NCBI GenBank assembly: GCA_942493125.1
Contig: OW818667.1
Coordinates: forward strand, 1,178,001-1,242,000
Direction: 5' to 3'
From: Fusibacter_C sp942493125
GTDB taxonomy: Bacteria > Bacillota > Clostridia > Peptostreptococcales > Acidaminobacteraceae
Length of the DNA stretch: 64,000 nucleotides
Shown: in pieces, positions 53,485 through 62,320 of the stretch
Layout of the letters: every line of letters begins with the position of its first letter
How positions within the stretch are numbered: position 1 is the stretch's first letter
Made by a program: the position numbers and the translations under genes
Notes under the pieces: model-generated
What the model was told of the DNA's origin: nothing
What the model saw: only the letters and a program-made list of their open reading frames with translations
Database searches by the model: none

Positions 53485-54327
53485 ATGAATTTCTTTAAAA
53501 CCAAATCCATGTTAAATGGTATAATCCTCGTCGCATGTCTTACATTGCTTGGCACAACCTTTGTCGCATGGCAGCGCTATCAATCTCAAAAAAACTTTGA
53601 AACATTGGCTGATATAAGGGCACAGCAAGAAGCTATTCGTTCAATTGCTCCTAAATCTGATATGGATATAGACCAGTCTAGTTCAGACATCACCACAGAC
53701 TATGTTCCCGATCCATATTCTTCGATGGCAGCAGAGACTTCGAATAACGACCAATATACCTATAAATTCAATGAAAATGCGAAATGGCTAGACGTCAATC
53801 CAGATTATTTCGGTTGGATTAAGATACCGGGTACCAATATCGACTACCCTTTTGTAAGGAGTCATGACAATAAAGACTATCTCACTTTGGACTTCAATAG
53901 AAATTATAGCGATGCTGGGTCACTTTTTATGGACTATCGAAACCTCGGAAATTTCAATGACCAACACACGATCATTTACGGCCATTATATGAAGAACAAA
54001 ACGCAGTTTCACAATCTCACCCTTTATCATAAGAAAGATTTTTATGAAGAAAATCAAGTCATTGAGATCGCTGGACTTTATGAGACAAAGACCTATAAAA
54101 TATTCTCAGTTTATGAAATTTCAGCTGACGATTATGCATTTACTCTAGATTTTGATGAAGAGAGCGATTATCAAAACTATCTTGAGATGCTTCAAAATTT
54201 ATCGCGTCATGAGAATGAACTTGAGAGTGAACTTGAGATTGATCCTACAAAGAGACTACTCTCAATGGTAACCTGCAGTTATGGTGTGAGCAATGGTCGC
54301 ACAATCGTTCACGCAATTGAACAATAA
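53485..54327 (+). CDS. class B sortase
   Basis: 280 residues. An N-terminal membrane anchor (about 10-28) and a linker precede a sortase domain. Catalytic residues are visible: His167 in IIYGHYMKNKTQFHNL, Cys264 in SMVTCSY and Arg272 in NGRTIVHA. The spacing and the DYPFVRSHDNKDYLTLDF segment fit class B. The substrate is probably the divergent FAS1 protein. The ATG at 53485 is chosen because the in-frame GTG at 53476 lies inside the AGGAGAGG ribosome site. Confidence 0.92.
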   Translation: MNFFKTKSMLNGIILVACLTLLGTTFVAWQRYQSQKNFETLADIRAQQEAIRSIAPKSDMDIDQSSSDITTDYVPDPYSSMAAETSNNDQYTYKFNENAKWLDVNPDYFGWIKIPGTNIDYPFVRSHDNKDYLTLDFNRNYSDAGSLFMDYRNLGNFNDQHTIIYGHYMKNKTQFHNLTLYHKKDFYEENQVIEIAGLYETKTYKIFSVYEISADDYAFTLDFDEESDYQNYLEMLQNLSRHENELESELEIDPTKRLLSMVTCSYGVSNGRTIVHAIEQ

Positions 54328-54344
54328 GGTTTCTATGTGAAAGC

Positions 54345-54393
54345 AAAAAAATCAGCCCAGAATATCAATTGATATTCAGAGGCTGATTTTTTT
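54345..54393. terminator. hairpin B: terminator of sortase and LytTR genes
   Basis: AAAAAAATCAGCC pairs with GGCTGATTTTTTT and encloses AATATCAATTGATATT, a perfect 16-bp palindrome. It is nearly identical to hairpin A and in the same orientation. Confidence 0.9.
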
Positions 54394-54395
54394 AT

Positions 54396-55109
54396 CTACC
54401 AACGCATTTTGTTATAATAGTCGACAAAGAGATTTTGCACCACTTTGCGTTTTGTGCGGCTCATATTAATTTCATGATTGCCGTGTATCATGACACTATC
54501 TGTACGCATGCGCGTCACGTGCTGAAGGTTAATTAAAAAACTTTTACTACAACGTACAAAATGACTTTGTGAGAGCTTCTCTTCCATCTCCTTTAAGCTT
54601 CCGAGCATCATCAGCTCACCATCTTTTGTGATGATGTGGAGCCAATGGTCCTTTACTTCAATATAAAGGATTTCTTGAGCTTTGACATGGCGACGCCCAT
54701 CTTCCAAAGGTACCATTAAACTAAATTCTTCTCTATTGTCAATCACGTCGATGGCAGCGCCGAATTTGATAGAAAACTGTGTGTATTCAATGGGTTTCAT
54801 CATATAGTCAAAGGCATTGACTTCATAACCATTAATCGCATATTTTGCCGTTTGTGTGATAAAGACTATCACGGCATGCGGATCAGCTTTGCGAATGGAT
54901 TTGGCGACATCCATCCCGTTCAAATGCGGCATTTCAATATCGAGCAAGACGATGTCATAGATGGGTTTATAGTCCGAAATCAGTTCAAAGCCACTCGTAA
55001 ACGTTGTGACGTGAATACTGACACCTTTTTCTGCTTGATAGCGCTGTATGTGTGCACTGATTTCGTCTATATACTTTACATCGTCATCGACTATGGCTAT
55101 TTTCAACAT
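54396..55109 (-). CDS. LytTR-family response regulator
   Basis: 237 residues. The receiver domain has acidic VDDD, phospho-acceptor in VLLDIEMPHLNG and Lys in MMKPIEY. The C-terminal LytTR DNA-binding domain has LYIEVKDHWLHIITKDG and FVRCSKSFLINLQHVTRM. Start at 55109 after GGAGGG; the frame extending to 55196 has no site there and runs into the upstream terminator. No kinase is adjacent, but an AgrC-like kinase fragment lies at 63430, at the far end of the same-strand glycan locus. Confidence 0.93.
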   Translation of the reverse strand: MLKIAIVDDDVKYIDEISAHIQRYQAEKGVSIHVTTFTSGFELISDYKPIYDIVLLDIEMPHLNGMDVAKSIRKADPHAVIVFITQTAKYAINGYEVNAFDYMMKPIEYTQFSIKFGAAIDVIDNREEFSLMVPLEDGRRHVKAQEILYIEVKDHWLHIITKDGELMMLGSLKEMEEKLSQSHFVRCSKSFLINLQHVTRMRTDSVMIHGNHEINMSRTKRKVVQNLFVDYYNKMRW

Positions 55110-55153
55110 GATACCCTCCGAATTCAAGTCAATATCTTCTTTGATTTTAGCAT

Positions 55154-55183
55154 AAAAGAAGGGTTCAATCGAACCCTTCTTTT
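55154..55183 (-). terminator. intrinsic terminator of the glycan locus
   Basis: AAAAGAAGGGTTC pairs perfectly over 13 bp with GAACCCTTCTTTT around a four-base loop, after the permuted GH3 gene. Confidence 0.9.
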
Positions 55184-55216
55184 CATTAAATTTCAATTTG
55201 AATGCGTTATCACATT

Positions 55217-58147
55217 TTAAGCCTTTAATTCAAGCTCGACATTGTCTTTCTTGCGCTTTCCAAATGACAACGCAATCCATGCCAAGACTGCGATGGCGAT
55301 GCAAATGTCTACTGCAATCTGAACGATTTTCCATGTCGGCATCTTAAACGTAATCGTCGACCCTGGCACAATGCCGTTCATGGCGTTACTGTTAACTACT
55401 GTGTAAAGAATTCTATGCGCTGATTTTCTGAGGTTTGTTACAGCGGTCGCACTTGATGTATCATCCATCGTCTTCATAGATGAGAACGTGATATAATAAT
55501 CCGTACCTGCTGCAATACCTTGATTAGAGTACATGTAATCATAGAGGTTAAAGTCTGAGATGACAGTGCCTTCGAAGCCCCACTCGTCTCTGAGTACATT
55601 TTCAAGAAGTGCTTCACTGCCGCCAGTCCATGTTGAACCGATGCGGTTAAACGAACTCATGAGTGCTGTCGCTGCAGACATCTCTTTTTCTACCATTGTA
55701 CCCGTTTCATCGCCAATGTATTTCAAAGTCATCTTTGAATTTTTAACAGCGCTTTCAAAGCCTTTTAAATAGATTTCTCGAATTGCCTGCTCATTGGCCC
55801 AAGTCGCTACACCATTGTTAACGCGGTTCGTTTCCTGGTCATTGAGTGCAAAGTGTTTGATAAATGTGTACAGGCCTTTTTCAGCAGCACCCTCAACAAC
55901 AGATTGCGTTATTTGAGAACTGATGACAGGATCCTCTGAATAGTATTCAAAATTTCTACCTGCGAACTGTGATCTGTGTACGTTGAGCGCTGGCGCATAC
56001 CAACCGTTGACGCCTTTATCCAGTGCTTCGTTACCTACCATACGGCCCATATCCCGTGCTAAATCCGTATTATAAGTGGATGCGATGACGACCTCAGATG
56101 GGTAAGCCGTTCCTTTGATTGCCGTACCCATAAAGGAACTCAATCCAGCTGGTCCGTCAATATCGATCGTGACTGGTTTTGCGACGGATGGCATCTCGAA
56201 GGTCGTATAAGCACCATTCATGATGACATCGACGATTTCTTGTGTTTTAACTTGATCTAAGAGCGCATCCCATGCAGGATCACTATAGGCTTTACCTCTA
56301 AGGTCGATCAACGATAGACCATTGTCAATATCCGTACTTGGCATCACCGCATCTGCGTCTTCATGCTCTGAGGCAACATATGCTTGGAAGTCAGCGATGA
56401 TTGCTTCATTTGCCGCTTTATCGACGGCCATTGGCGCCGATGGGAACGTACCTGCAAAATCTGCACGCGACATATTCATCGCAAACCCTTCAGTTTTTGC
56501 ATCCGTGAACATAGCGGATACGTCGTCAAATTGATTCGTCACTTCCGCTTTGTCAGAAGTACGGTGGTTGTTCCCATCATAGACGATCGTCTTGCCCACT
56601 TTATAGTCGATTGGCTCAATGCCAGATTTCAAATTGTGTGAGTCCGTCTGAATTCTTATTGCATAATTGCCTTCTTCAAGCACGTATGCTTTTTCAGTTT
56701 TGTAATCATATGAGGCCATATCTTCAACAGGGAAAGATAAAGTCAGCATTTGTGTTTCACCTGGAGCAAGAAGATTTGTCTTTGCAAAATCTGCCAGGAC
56801 CACTTCAGCTTTTTCTATGCCACCTTTTGTATATGGCGCAGAATAGTAGACTTGTACGACTTCTTTACCCGCATACTCACCTGAATTGGTTACTTCAACA
56901 TCGACGGAAATTGTGCCATCCTCTTTGCCTAACGTCTGATTGACAACTTTCCAGTCAAATGTCGTGTAGCTGAGACCGTATCCAAATGGATAGACAACTG
57001 CTTCGTCATAGTTGATGAAGCCTTCTTTAGCTGCTGTTTCATAATAACGGTAGCCCATGTAGATGCCTTCTTCATATTGAACAAACGTCGCATCGCCAAT
57101 TGCATTTTTCTTATCTATGTTTGAATATTGATAGTGACCAAAATTGGAAAATGTAGGATCCTTCGTTAAATCAGCAGGATAAATGTCTACTGTATGGCCA
57201 GAAGGTGTCACAGAACCGTTTAAAATTCTACCTACTGAATTGAAGCCCGTTTTTCCAGGAAATCCGATCCATAAGACTGCGTCGATCTTCTCGTCGTTCT
57301 CCAATATACCTAATTCCATTGCAGCACTTGAATTCACAAGGACGACGACGTTTTCAAAGTTTGCTTTTGCAAGCTCTATCAATTGTTTTTCATCTTGATT
57401 GAGCTCAAGTTGATGTTGTCCTTCAGTATAATTTGCATCCCAGTTTTTCATGTCTTTTGTAAGGTCGCCACCTTCACCCGCTGGACGGCTGATGGTGATG
57501 ACGGCAGCACCATTATACACTTTAAAACTCTCTACTGCGCCTGTATCGTATCCAGATACAGGCATTTCACCTATAAAGTAAGTTGATTCACCTGGGTTGT
57601 CCATGATGATATCTGATTTTGGATTGTCATAGACTTTCTTTTCGCCAAACATGCCTGGTTCCATTTTAAATGACGCATAGCCAGTCAATAAGCTATAAAC
57701 GGTGTCGTTGACACTAAAGCCTGCATTGGTCAATCCGAGTTTCAGGTCGATTAGACCTTCGGATGAAGACGCTCCAGATCCTGATCCACCATATACTGAA
57801 TCCACACTGCCACGACCAAGGACTGTGAGCTTTGATTCAGGTTTCAGTGGCAATATGCCGTTGTTTTTAAGAAGAATAAACCCTTCATCGGCAATATTTT
57901 GAACGAGATCGCCAGCTGCTGTAGCAAGTGCATTTGAATCGCTATAATCCATAGCGTAATAGTCGCTATTCCAATTTTCTGAACCTTCCGCTTTTGTGAT
58001 GACCATGTCTCCTTTTCCCAAATAGAGGTTTACATGACTCTCAAAAACAACCATTAAAACATTTATGACCAATACCAAGACGAGAAATAAAGACAATATG
58101 ACCTTACCTGTTTTTTTTCTACCACTCTTATTCATCTGATTAACCAC
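55217..58147 (-). CDS. circularly permuted GH3 beta-glucosidase-like protein with membrane anchors at both ends
   Basis: 976 residues. Helices at about 15-37 and 940-962 flank a GH3 enzyme in permuted order. The GH3 C-type domain comes first (IADEGFILLKNNGILPL, LTVLGRGSVDSVYGGSGSGA), then an FnIII-like domain (VNQTLGKEDGTISVDVEVTN). The GH3 N-type barrel follows (APALNVHRSQFAGRNFEYYS, FIKHFALNDQETNR), with the nucleophile Asp in GTVISDFNLYDY. Permuted GH3 enzymes are known from ruminal clostridia. GTG start seven bases after AGGAGG. It probably acts on the outer membrane face on glycans or glycolipids. Confidence 0.9.
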   Translation of the reverse strand: MVNQMNKSGRKKTGKVILSLFLVLVLVINVLMVVFESHVNLYLGKGDMVITKAEGSENWNSDYYAMDYSDSNALATAAGDLVQNIADEGFILLKNNGILPLKPESKLTVLGRGSVDSVYGGSGSGASSSEGLIDLKLGLTNAGFSVNDTVYSLLTGYASFKMEPGMFGEKKVYDNPKSDIIMDNPGESTYFIGEMPVSGYDTGAVESFKVYNGAAVITISRPAGEGGDLTKDMKNWDANYTEGQHQLELNQDEKQLIELAKANFENVVVLVNSSAAMELGILENDEKIDAVLWIGFPGKTGFNSVGRILNGSVTPSGHTVDIYPADLTKDPTFSNFGHYQYSNIDKKNAIGDATFVQYEEGIYMGYRYYETAAKEGFINYDEAVVYPFGYGLSYTTFDWKVVNQTLGKEDGTISVDVEVTNSGEYAGKEVVQVYYSAPYTKGGIEKAEVVLADFAKTNLLAPGETQMLTLSFPVEDMASYDYKTEKAYVLEEGNYAIRIQTDSHNLKSGIEPIDYKVGKTIVYDGNNHRTSDKAEVTNQFDDVSAMFTDAKTEGFAMNMSRADFAGTFPSAPMAVDKAANEAIIADFQAYVASEHEDADAVMPSTDIDNGLSLIDLRGKAYSDPAWDALLDQVKTQEIVDVIMNGAYTTFEMPSVAKPVTIDIDGPAGLSSFMGTAIKGTAYPSEVVIASTYNTDLARDMGRMVGNEALDKGVNGWYAPALNVHRSQFAGRNFEYYSEDPVISSQITQSVVEGAAEKGLYTFIKHFALNDQETNRVNNGVATWANEQAIREIYLKGFESAVKNSKMTLKYIGDETGTMVEKEMSAATALMSSFNRIGSTWTGGSEALLENVLRDEWGFEGTVISDFNLYDYMYSNQGIAAGTDYYITFSSMKTMDDTSSATAVTNLRKSAHRILYTVVNSNAMNGIVPGSTITFKMPTWKIVQIAVDICIAIAVLAWIALSFGKRKKDNVELELKA

Positions 58148-58173
58148 AATAAAACCTCCTAAAATTTTTCCCC

Positions 58174-58689
58174 TTAAGGCTGAATATTTTGTTCAGGAAT
58201 GCGTTTCATAACCACAAATTTTAGTACGGGATAAATGATGATGACCTGTACGACTATATTGATGGCGTTGGTAAGATTGATGCCCCAGAATTTTCCCACC
58301 ACTGCTGAGATATCATCTAGGATTAACGTTGGAATGTATAAACAAATCACATAGACGATGACCACAGTCATCAAATAGATGGGAATTGCCGTGCCCAATT
58401 TGTTATTGGCATTGAATACTAAGTTTCTCTGAACGACAAAGTTTACGGCTTGTGCACAAAAGAAACTGACGAGAAAAGATAAAAAACCACCGAGTCCACC
58501 ACTTTCTATCCCATAATCGAATATCCAAAATGCAAAAGGGACGTCCATCAACGATTTGAATAGCAAGGTATTGCTGGCATTTAACACGACGAAATTCGTG
58601 ATCGTCGCAATATTACTGAGTAAGTTAAATAAGATAAATTCATATAATTCAGCATGTTTTTCTCTGAACCCTTTGATAACTTGCAGCAT
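58174..58689 (-). CDS. GtrA-like membrane protein
   Basis: 171 residues with four helices and the GtrA-type segment AQAVNFVVQRNLVFN. GtrA proteins help move or build undecaprenyl-linked sugars for surface glycans. It overlaps the GH3 stop upstream by one base and precedes the permuted GH3 gene. Confidence 0.8.
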   Translation of the reverse strand: MLQVIKGFREKHAELYEFILFNLLSNIATITNFVVLNASNTLLFKSLMDVPFAFWIFDYGIESGGLGGFLSFLVSFFCAQAVNFVVQRNLVFNANNKLGTAIPIYLMTVVIVYVICLYIPTLILDDISAVVGKFWGINLTNAINIVVQVIIIYPVLKFVVMKRIPEQNIQP

Positions 58690-61133
58690 TATTTTGAACC
58701 CCTCTTTCTATATTGAATGGTAGACTGAATCAAATTTCCAACCCCTTTGAAAAAATGGCCATTGACGATCATCAAAACACTTTTTGTCATTTCAATCGAA
58801 AAGGCACCATTAGACATTTTTGCAACCGCTCTAAAGGGCATGTTAGATAAAAAAAACAAATTCAAGTCTGGGGTACCTTTTTTCACTGATCGATTTCTTA
58901 AAGAGCATAAGATTCTAATGACTGTCCTAGCCATAAAACTCTTGGCATAAGTCATCTGTGCCAATGAATCGTTGAGACCCAAGGGTTTTGTTCGATCCCA
59001 AAAGGCATTAGGTATTGGTTTGCCATAGAGTCTCTCAAAGGTTTCACGAGAGATGTTTTTTACATTGCCTTCAAAATAATTACTCAATATAGTGGAATCT
59101 TCTCTTTGAGGGAAAACACCTTCAACAAAAATCTGTCCAGATAAACATATTTCTTTTGATGACCGTGCTATGTGGATATGGTAAGTTCCCATTTCAACCG
59201 CAAAACCACTTTTTTCAACATCGTAGTATCTGAACGTGTAATCGTCAAATGGTATTTCGACCACAGCCGATTCACCTGGCTCAAGAAAAATCTTTGCAAA
59301 GCCTTTTAGCTCTTTCACTGCTCTGTGTATCCGATCTTGATCTTTACCAACATAGAGCTGAACGACTTCTCCGCCAGCTAAACTTCCAATATTTGTAATT
59401 TTGCATTTTGCGCTACTCAGCGAGATTTCAAGCTCCGAATACTCAAACGTCGTATAGCTTAAACCAAAACCAAATGGGAACTGAACGGCTTGTTTCGCTT
59501 TGTCATAGTACCTGTAACCGACATAGAGCCCTTCTCTATACTCACTTGTCGCTTCGGTTCCCGGATAATAAGCTGCGTTTGGCGTATCTTCATAACAAAG
59601 TGGGTAAGATTCCGTCAATTTGCCGCTTGGGTTGACTTTACCAGTAATGACATTCAGTATCGCTTTTGCACCCGCTTGCCCTGATAAATAGCCGTGTACG
59701 ATTGCATCACAGGCAGTTGCCCAAGGCATTTCTATCACAGAACCACAGCTGATGATCGCCACTATTTTAGCCTTGCTCTTTGCAAGTGATTCAATGAGAG
59801 CAATTTGGTTGAGAGGCAGTTTGAGATGCGAACGATCTTGCCCCTCTACTTCATCCACTTCATTGAGACCAATATATAAAAGCACCACTTCTGCTTGTTG
59901 AGATAAAGCAACTGCTTCGTCGATTTTCGCCTTATTTAACTGACCATTTCTCTCAAATCCATCTGCATAGCCGATGACATCCAGTGGTATTTGATCAAGT
60001 ACAGATAATGTGTGATCCAGTGCATAGGGGTTGACCATACTAGAGCCAGCCCCTTGATACCTTGGATTTTTGGCAAAATCTCCGATGATCGCAACTTTAC
60101 ACGACGCACTTAGCGGAAGTACTTTTTCATTTTTTAACAGGACAATTGAAGCTTCTGCTGTTTTTTGAGCAAGAAGATGATGTGCGTCTAAATTGGGTAC
60201 AGGTTTGTGTTCAGATTTATACTCAGATTTATACTCAGATTTATGCTCATGAGTCTGTGCAATTTTCGTTTCATCCAATACTTTCAAATACACTTGTACG
60301 CGTTCATCGATGACGCTTTCGTCAAGAGCACCGCACTTCACAGCATCGACCAATTGATGGATACTGTCATAGCCAGTTGAAGGCATCTCTATCGTCGCAC
60401 CTGCCTTTGCACTCGCTACTGCATCGTTGCTACCGCCCCAATCTGAAACGACTATCCCGTCAAATCCCCATTGATCAACCAATATGGTTTTGAGTAAATA
60501 CGGATTTTCATGAGCATAAACGCCATTAATTTTGTTGTAAGAGGACATAACGGCCTTAGGTTTTGCTTCTTTGACGGCGATCTCAAACCCAGTTAAGTAA
60601 ATCTCATGTAGCGTTCTCGCATCCACGATTGAATCATTCGTCATGCGTAAAAACTCTTGGCTATTTGCAGCAAAATGCTTTAAACAAGCACCTACCCCTT
60701 GTTTTTGGAACCCTTTAGTAAAAGCGGCCGCCAATTTACCCGATAAATAAGGATCTTCACTGAAATACTCAAAATTTCGACCACATAGTGGGCTTCTTTT
60801 GACATTTAAACCAGGTCCCAACAAAATATTGACCGAATTAAATACCGCTTCTTTGCCTATCGCTTGACCTACTTGGTCACATATATCGACATCCCAACTG
60901 TTGGCCAGTGTGGCTGAGGTTGGAAAGCAAGTCGCCTCAACGCCTTTGACAAGTCCTAGATGATCCCCCTCGCTGGCTTGCTTTCTAAGACCATGTGGAC
61001 CATCAGCAAATGCCATAGGCGGAATATTAAGGCGTTCAATCGCTCTCGAACGCCAAAAATCAGCACCTGATAATAAAGAGGCTTTCTCTTCAAGCGTCAT
61101 TGCGTCAATCATTGCTTTGTAATCTGAAGGCAT
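58689..61133 (-). CDS. GH3-family beta-glucosidase, conventional order
   Basis: About 814 residues. The N-terminal barrel (FADGPHGLRKQ, GRNFEYFSEDPYLSG, CLKHFAANSQEFLR) contains the nucleophile Asp in IVVSDWGGSNDA. The C-type domain (ASIVLLKNEKVLPL, VAIIGDFA, GAGSSMVNP) and an FnIII-like domain follow. No signal peptide is visible, so it is likely cytoplasmic. A linker carries a SEYK repeat (60209-60250). The ATG at 61133 lies seven bases after AAAGGAGG; an in-frame TTG at 61139 is less likely. It resembles enzymes acting on beta-glucosides; the C-terminal 90 residues are unassigned. Confidence 0.9.
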   Translation of the reverse strand: MPSDYKAMIDAMTLEEKASLLSGADFWRSRAIERLNIPPMAFADGPHGLRKQASEGDHLGLVKGVEATCFPTSATLANSWDVDICDQVGQAIGKEAVFNSVNILLGPGLNVKRSPLCGRNFEYFSEDPYLSGKLAAAFTKGFQKQGVGACLKHFAANSQEFLRMTNDSIVDARTLHEIYLTGFEIAVKEAKPKAVMSSYNKINGVYAHENPYLLKTILVDQWGFDGIVVSDWGGSNDAVASAKAGATIEMPSTGYDSIHQLVDAVKCGALDESVIDERVQVYLKVLDETKIAQTHEHKSEYKSEYKSEHKPVPNLDAHHLLAQKTAEASIVLLKNEKVLPLSASCKVAIIGDFAKNPRYQGAGSSMVNPYALDHTLSVLDQIPLDVIGYADGFERNGQLNKAKIDEAVALSQQAEVVLLYIGLNEVDEVEGQDRSHLKLPLNQIALIESLAKSKAKIVAIISCGSVIEMPWATACDAIVHGYLSGQAGAKAILNVITGKVNPSGKLTESYPLCYEDTPNAAYYPGTEATSEYREGLYVGYRYYDKAKQAVQFPFGFGLSYTTFEYSELEISLSSAKCKITNIGSLAGGEVVQLYVGKDQDRIHRAVKELKGFAKIFLEPGESAVVEIPFDDYTFRYYDVEKSGFAVEMGTYHIHIARSSKEICLSGQIFVEGVFPQREDSTILSNYFEGNVKNISRETFERLYGKPIPNAFWDRTKPLGLNDSLAQMTYAKSFMARTVIRILCSLRNRSVKKGTPDLNLFFLSNMPFRAVAKMSNGAFSIEMTKSVLMIVNGHFFKGVGNLIQSTIQYRKRGSK
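60209..60250. repeat. 12-bp in-frame tandem repeat in the GH3 gene
   Basis: Units of the type CTCAGATTTATA recur about 3.5 times with a 12-base period and encode (H/Y)KSE repeats. It lies between the N- and C-type domains. Confidence 0.8.
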
Positions 61134-61147
61134 TTTCAACCTCCTTT

Positions 61148-62164
61148 CTAATTAAACCCCACTCTCTTGCGGGCAATATTGTAAACAAAAAGAGAAACTT
61201 TCCTGCCAGTAATTCCTGGGAGATTTATGATGCCGCCAACCAGTGTCATTCTCATGCGCAAGTATAGCTGTAAATCATAGTGTTTGATTGATTTCCATAG
61301 CGCATTTTTCTTAGAGATTGCATCATCCGTGCCAATTTTCAATAGGAGTACAGACGATATTGTCGTGATAATGGTGAGATAATGCATCATATATTTTTGT
61401 CGATAATAGCCTTTAACGCTTTTCAAATTCGTGCTTTTCAACATGATGTGGTTCACTAACAATTGCTGATCGATACGGCGCATCATATTGTTTTCATTGA
61501 CCGACTGATCGTCTCTACCAATAAAATAGTGATATACACACAGATTCATATAATAGATGCTTTCCACAAAAGGCAGAGGCTGATAGACAAATAAATTATC
61601 TACATAAAAGGTATGCTCAGGTAATTTAAGACCACTTTTCATCAGCGTTTCACGGCTATATATGACCGAGTGCATCAAGATGTATTTACCAGCTTTAAAT
61701 CGGCCCACTTCATCCCATGAAATGATTCGTTCATCTGGAATAATGCCCTTGTATTGCATCACCGTTTTATTGTTTTCTCCGACCTTGTCATAGATAAAAT
61801 CAGACAACATCATGTCGACTTTCTGGTCATTTTCAATAAAACTTTTTAATTGTCCAACGACGGTTCTAAGTGCCTCTGAATTAACCCAATCATCGCTGTC
61901 GACCACCTTGATATATTTACCAGAAGCATGAGAAATGCCCGTATTTACGGCGCCGCCATGTCCGAGATTCGTTTGATGGATGGCTTTAATGCGATCAGGA
62001 TATTTTTGTTCAAAATCATTTGCAACATGCCCTGTTTCATCGGTTGAGCCATCGTTAACTATGAGAATTTCTATATTCTCACCACTGTCAATAATAGAAT
62101 TGACACAATTCGACATATAATGCTGCGAATTAAAACTTGGAATGATTACGGATAAAACTGTCAT
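61148..62164 (-). CDS. GT2-family glycosyltransferase
   Basis: 338 residues: the GT-A start SVIIPSFNSQHYMSNCVNSI, LIVNDGSTDET, and KVVDSDDWVNSEAL with the metal-binding DSD. There are no clear transmembrane helices. AAAGGGG precedes the ATG. Next to UDP-galactopyranose mutase it may use UDP-galactofuranose, though the donor is inferred. Confidence 0.9.
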   Translation of the reverse strand: MTVLSVIIPSFNSQHYMSNCVNSIIDSGENIEILIVNDGSTDETGHVANDFEQKYPDRIKAIHQTNLGHGGAVNTGISHASGKYIKVVDSDDWVNSEALRTVVGQLKSFIENDQKVDMMLSDFIYDKVGENNKTVMQYKGIIPDERIISWDEVGRFKAGKYILMHSVIYSRETLMKSGLKLPEHTFYVDNLFVYQPLPFVESIYYMNLCVYHYFIGRDDQSVNENNMMRRIDQQLLVNHIMLKSTNLKSVKGYYRQKYMMHYLTIITTISSVLLLKIGTDDAISKKNALWKSIKHYDLQLYLRMRMTLVGGIINLPGITGRKVSLFVYNIARKRVGFN

Positions 62165-62299
62165 ACCTGGCCCCTTTCAAAAGCATACCCGCGTATGCTA
62201 CCATTCGCGAGTATGTTCATATTATCATAATTTAAAATTCATGTGTCTTTCACTGCGTGAACAGTCTATTTCGCATCACAATTAGTAAAACAAATAAAA

Positions 62300-62320
62300 G
62301 CAGAGATATCATATCTCCGC
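62300..62320 (-). terminator. hairpin after glf
   Basis: GCAGAGATATCATATCTCCGC is nearly palindromic (stem GAGATA/TATCTC). On the minus strand TTTTATTTGTTTTAC follows. It begins right at the glf stop, so the glycan genes downstream may be attenuated. Confidence 0.6.
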
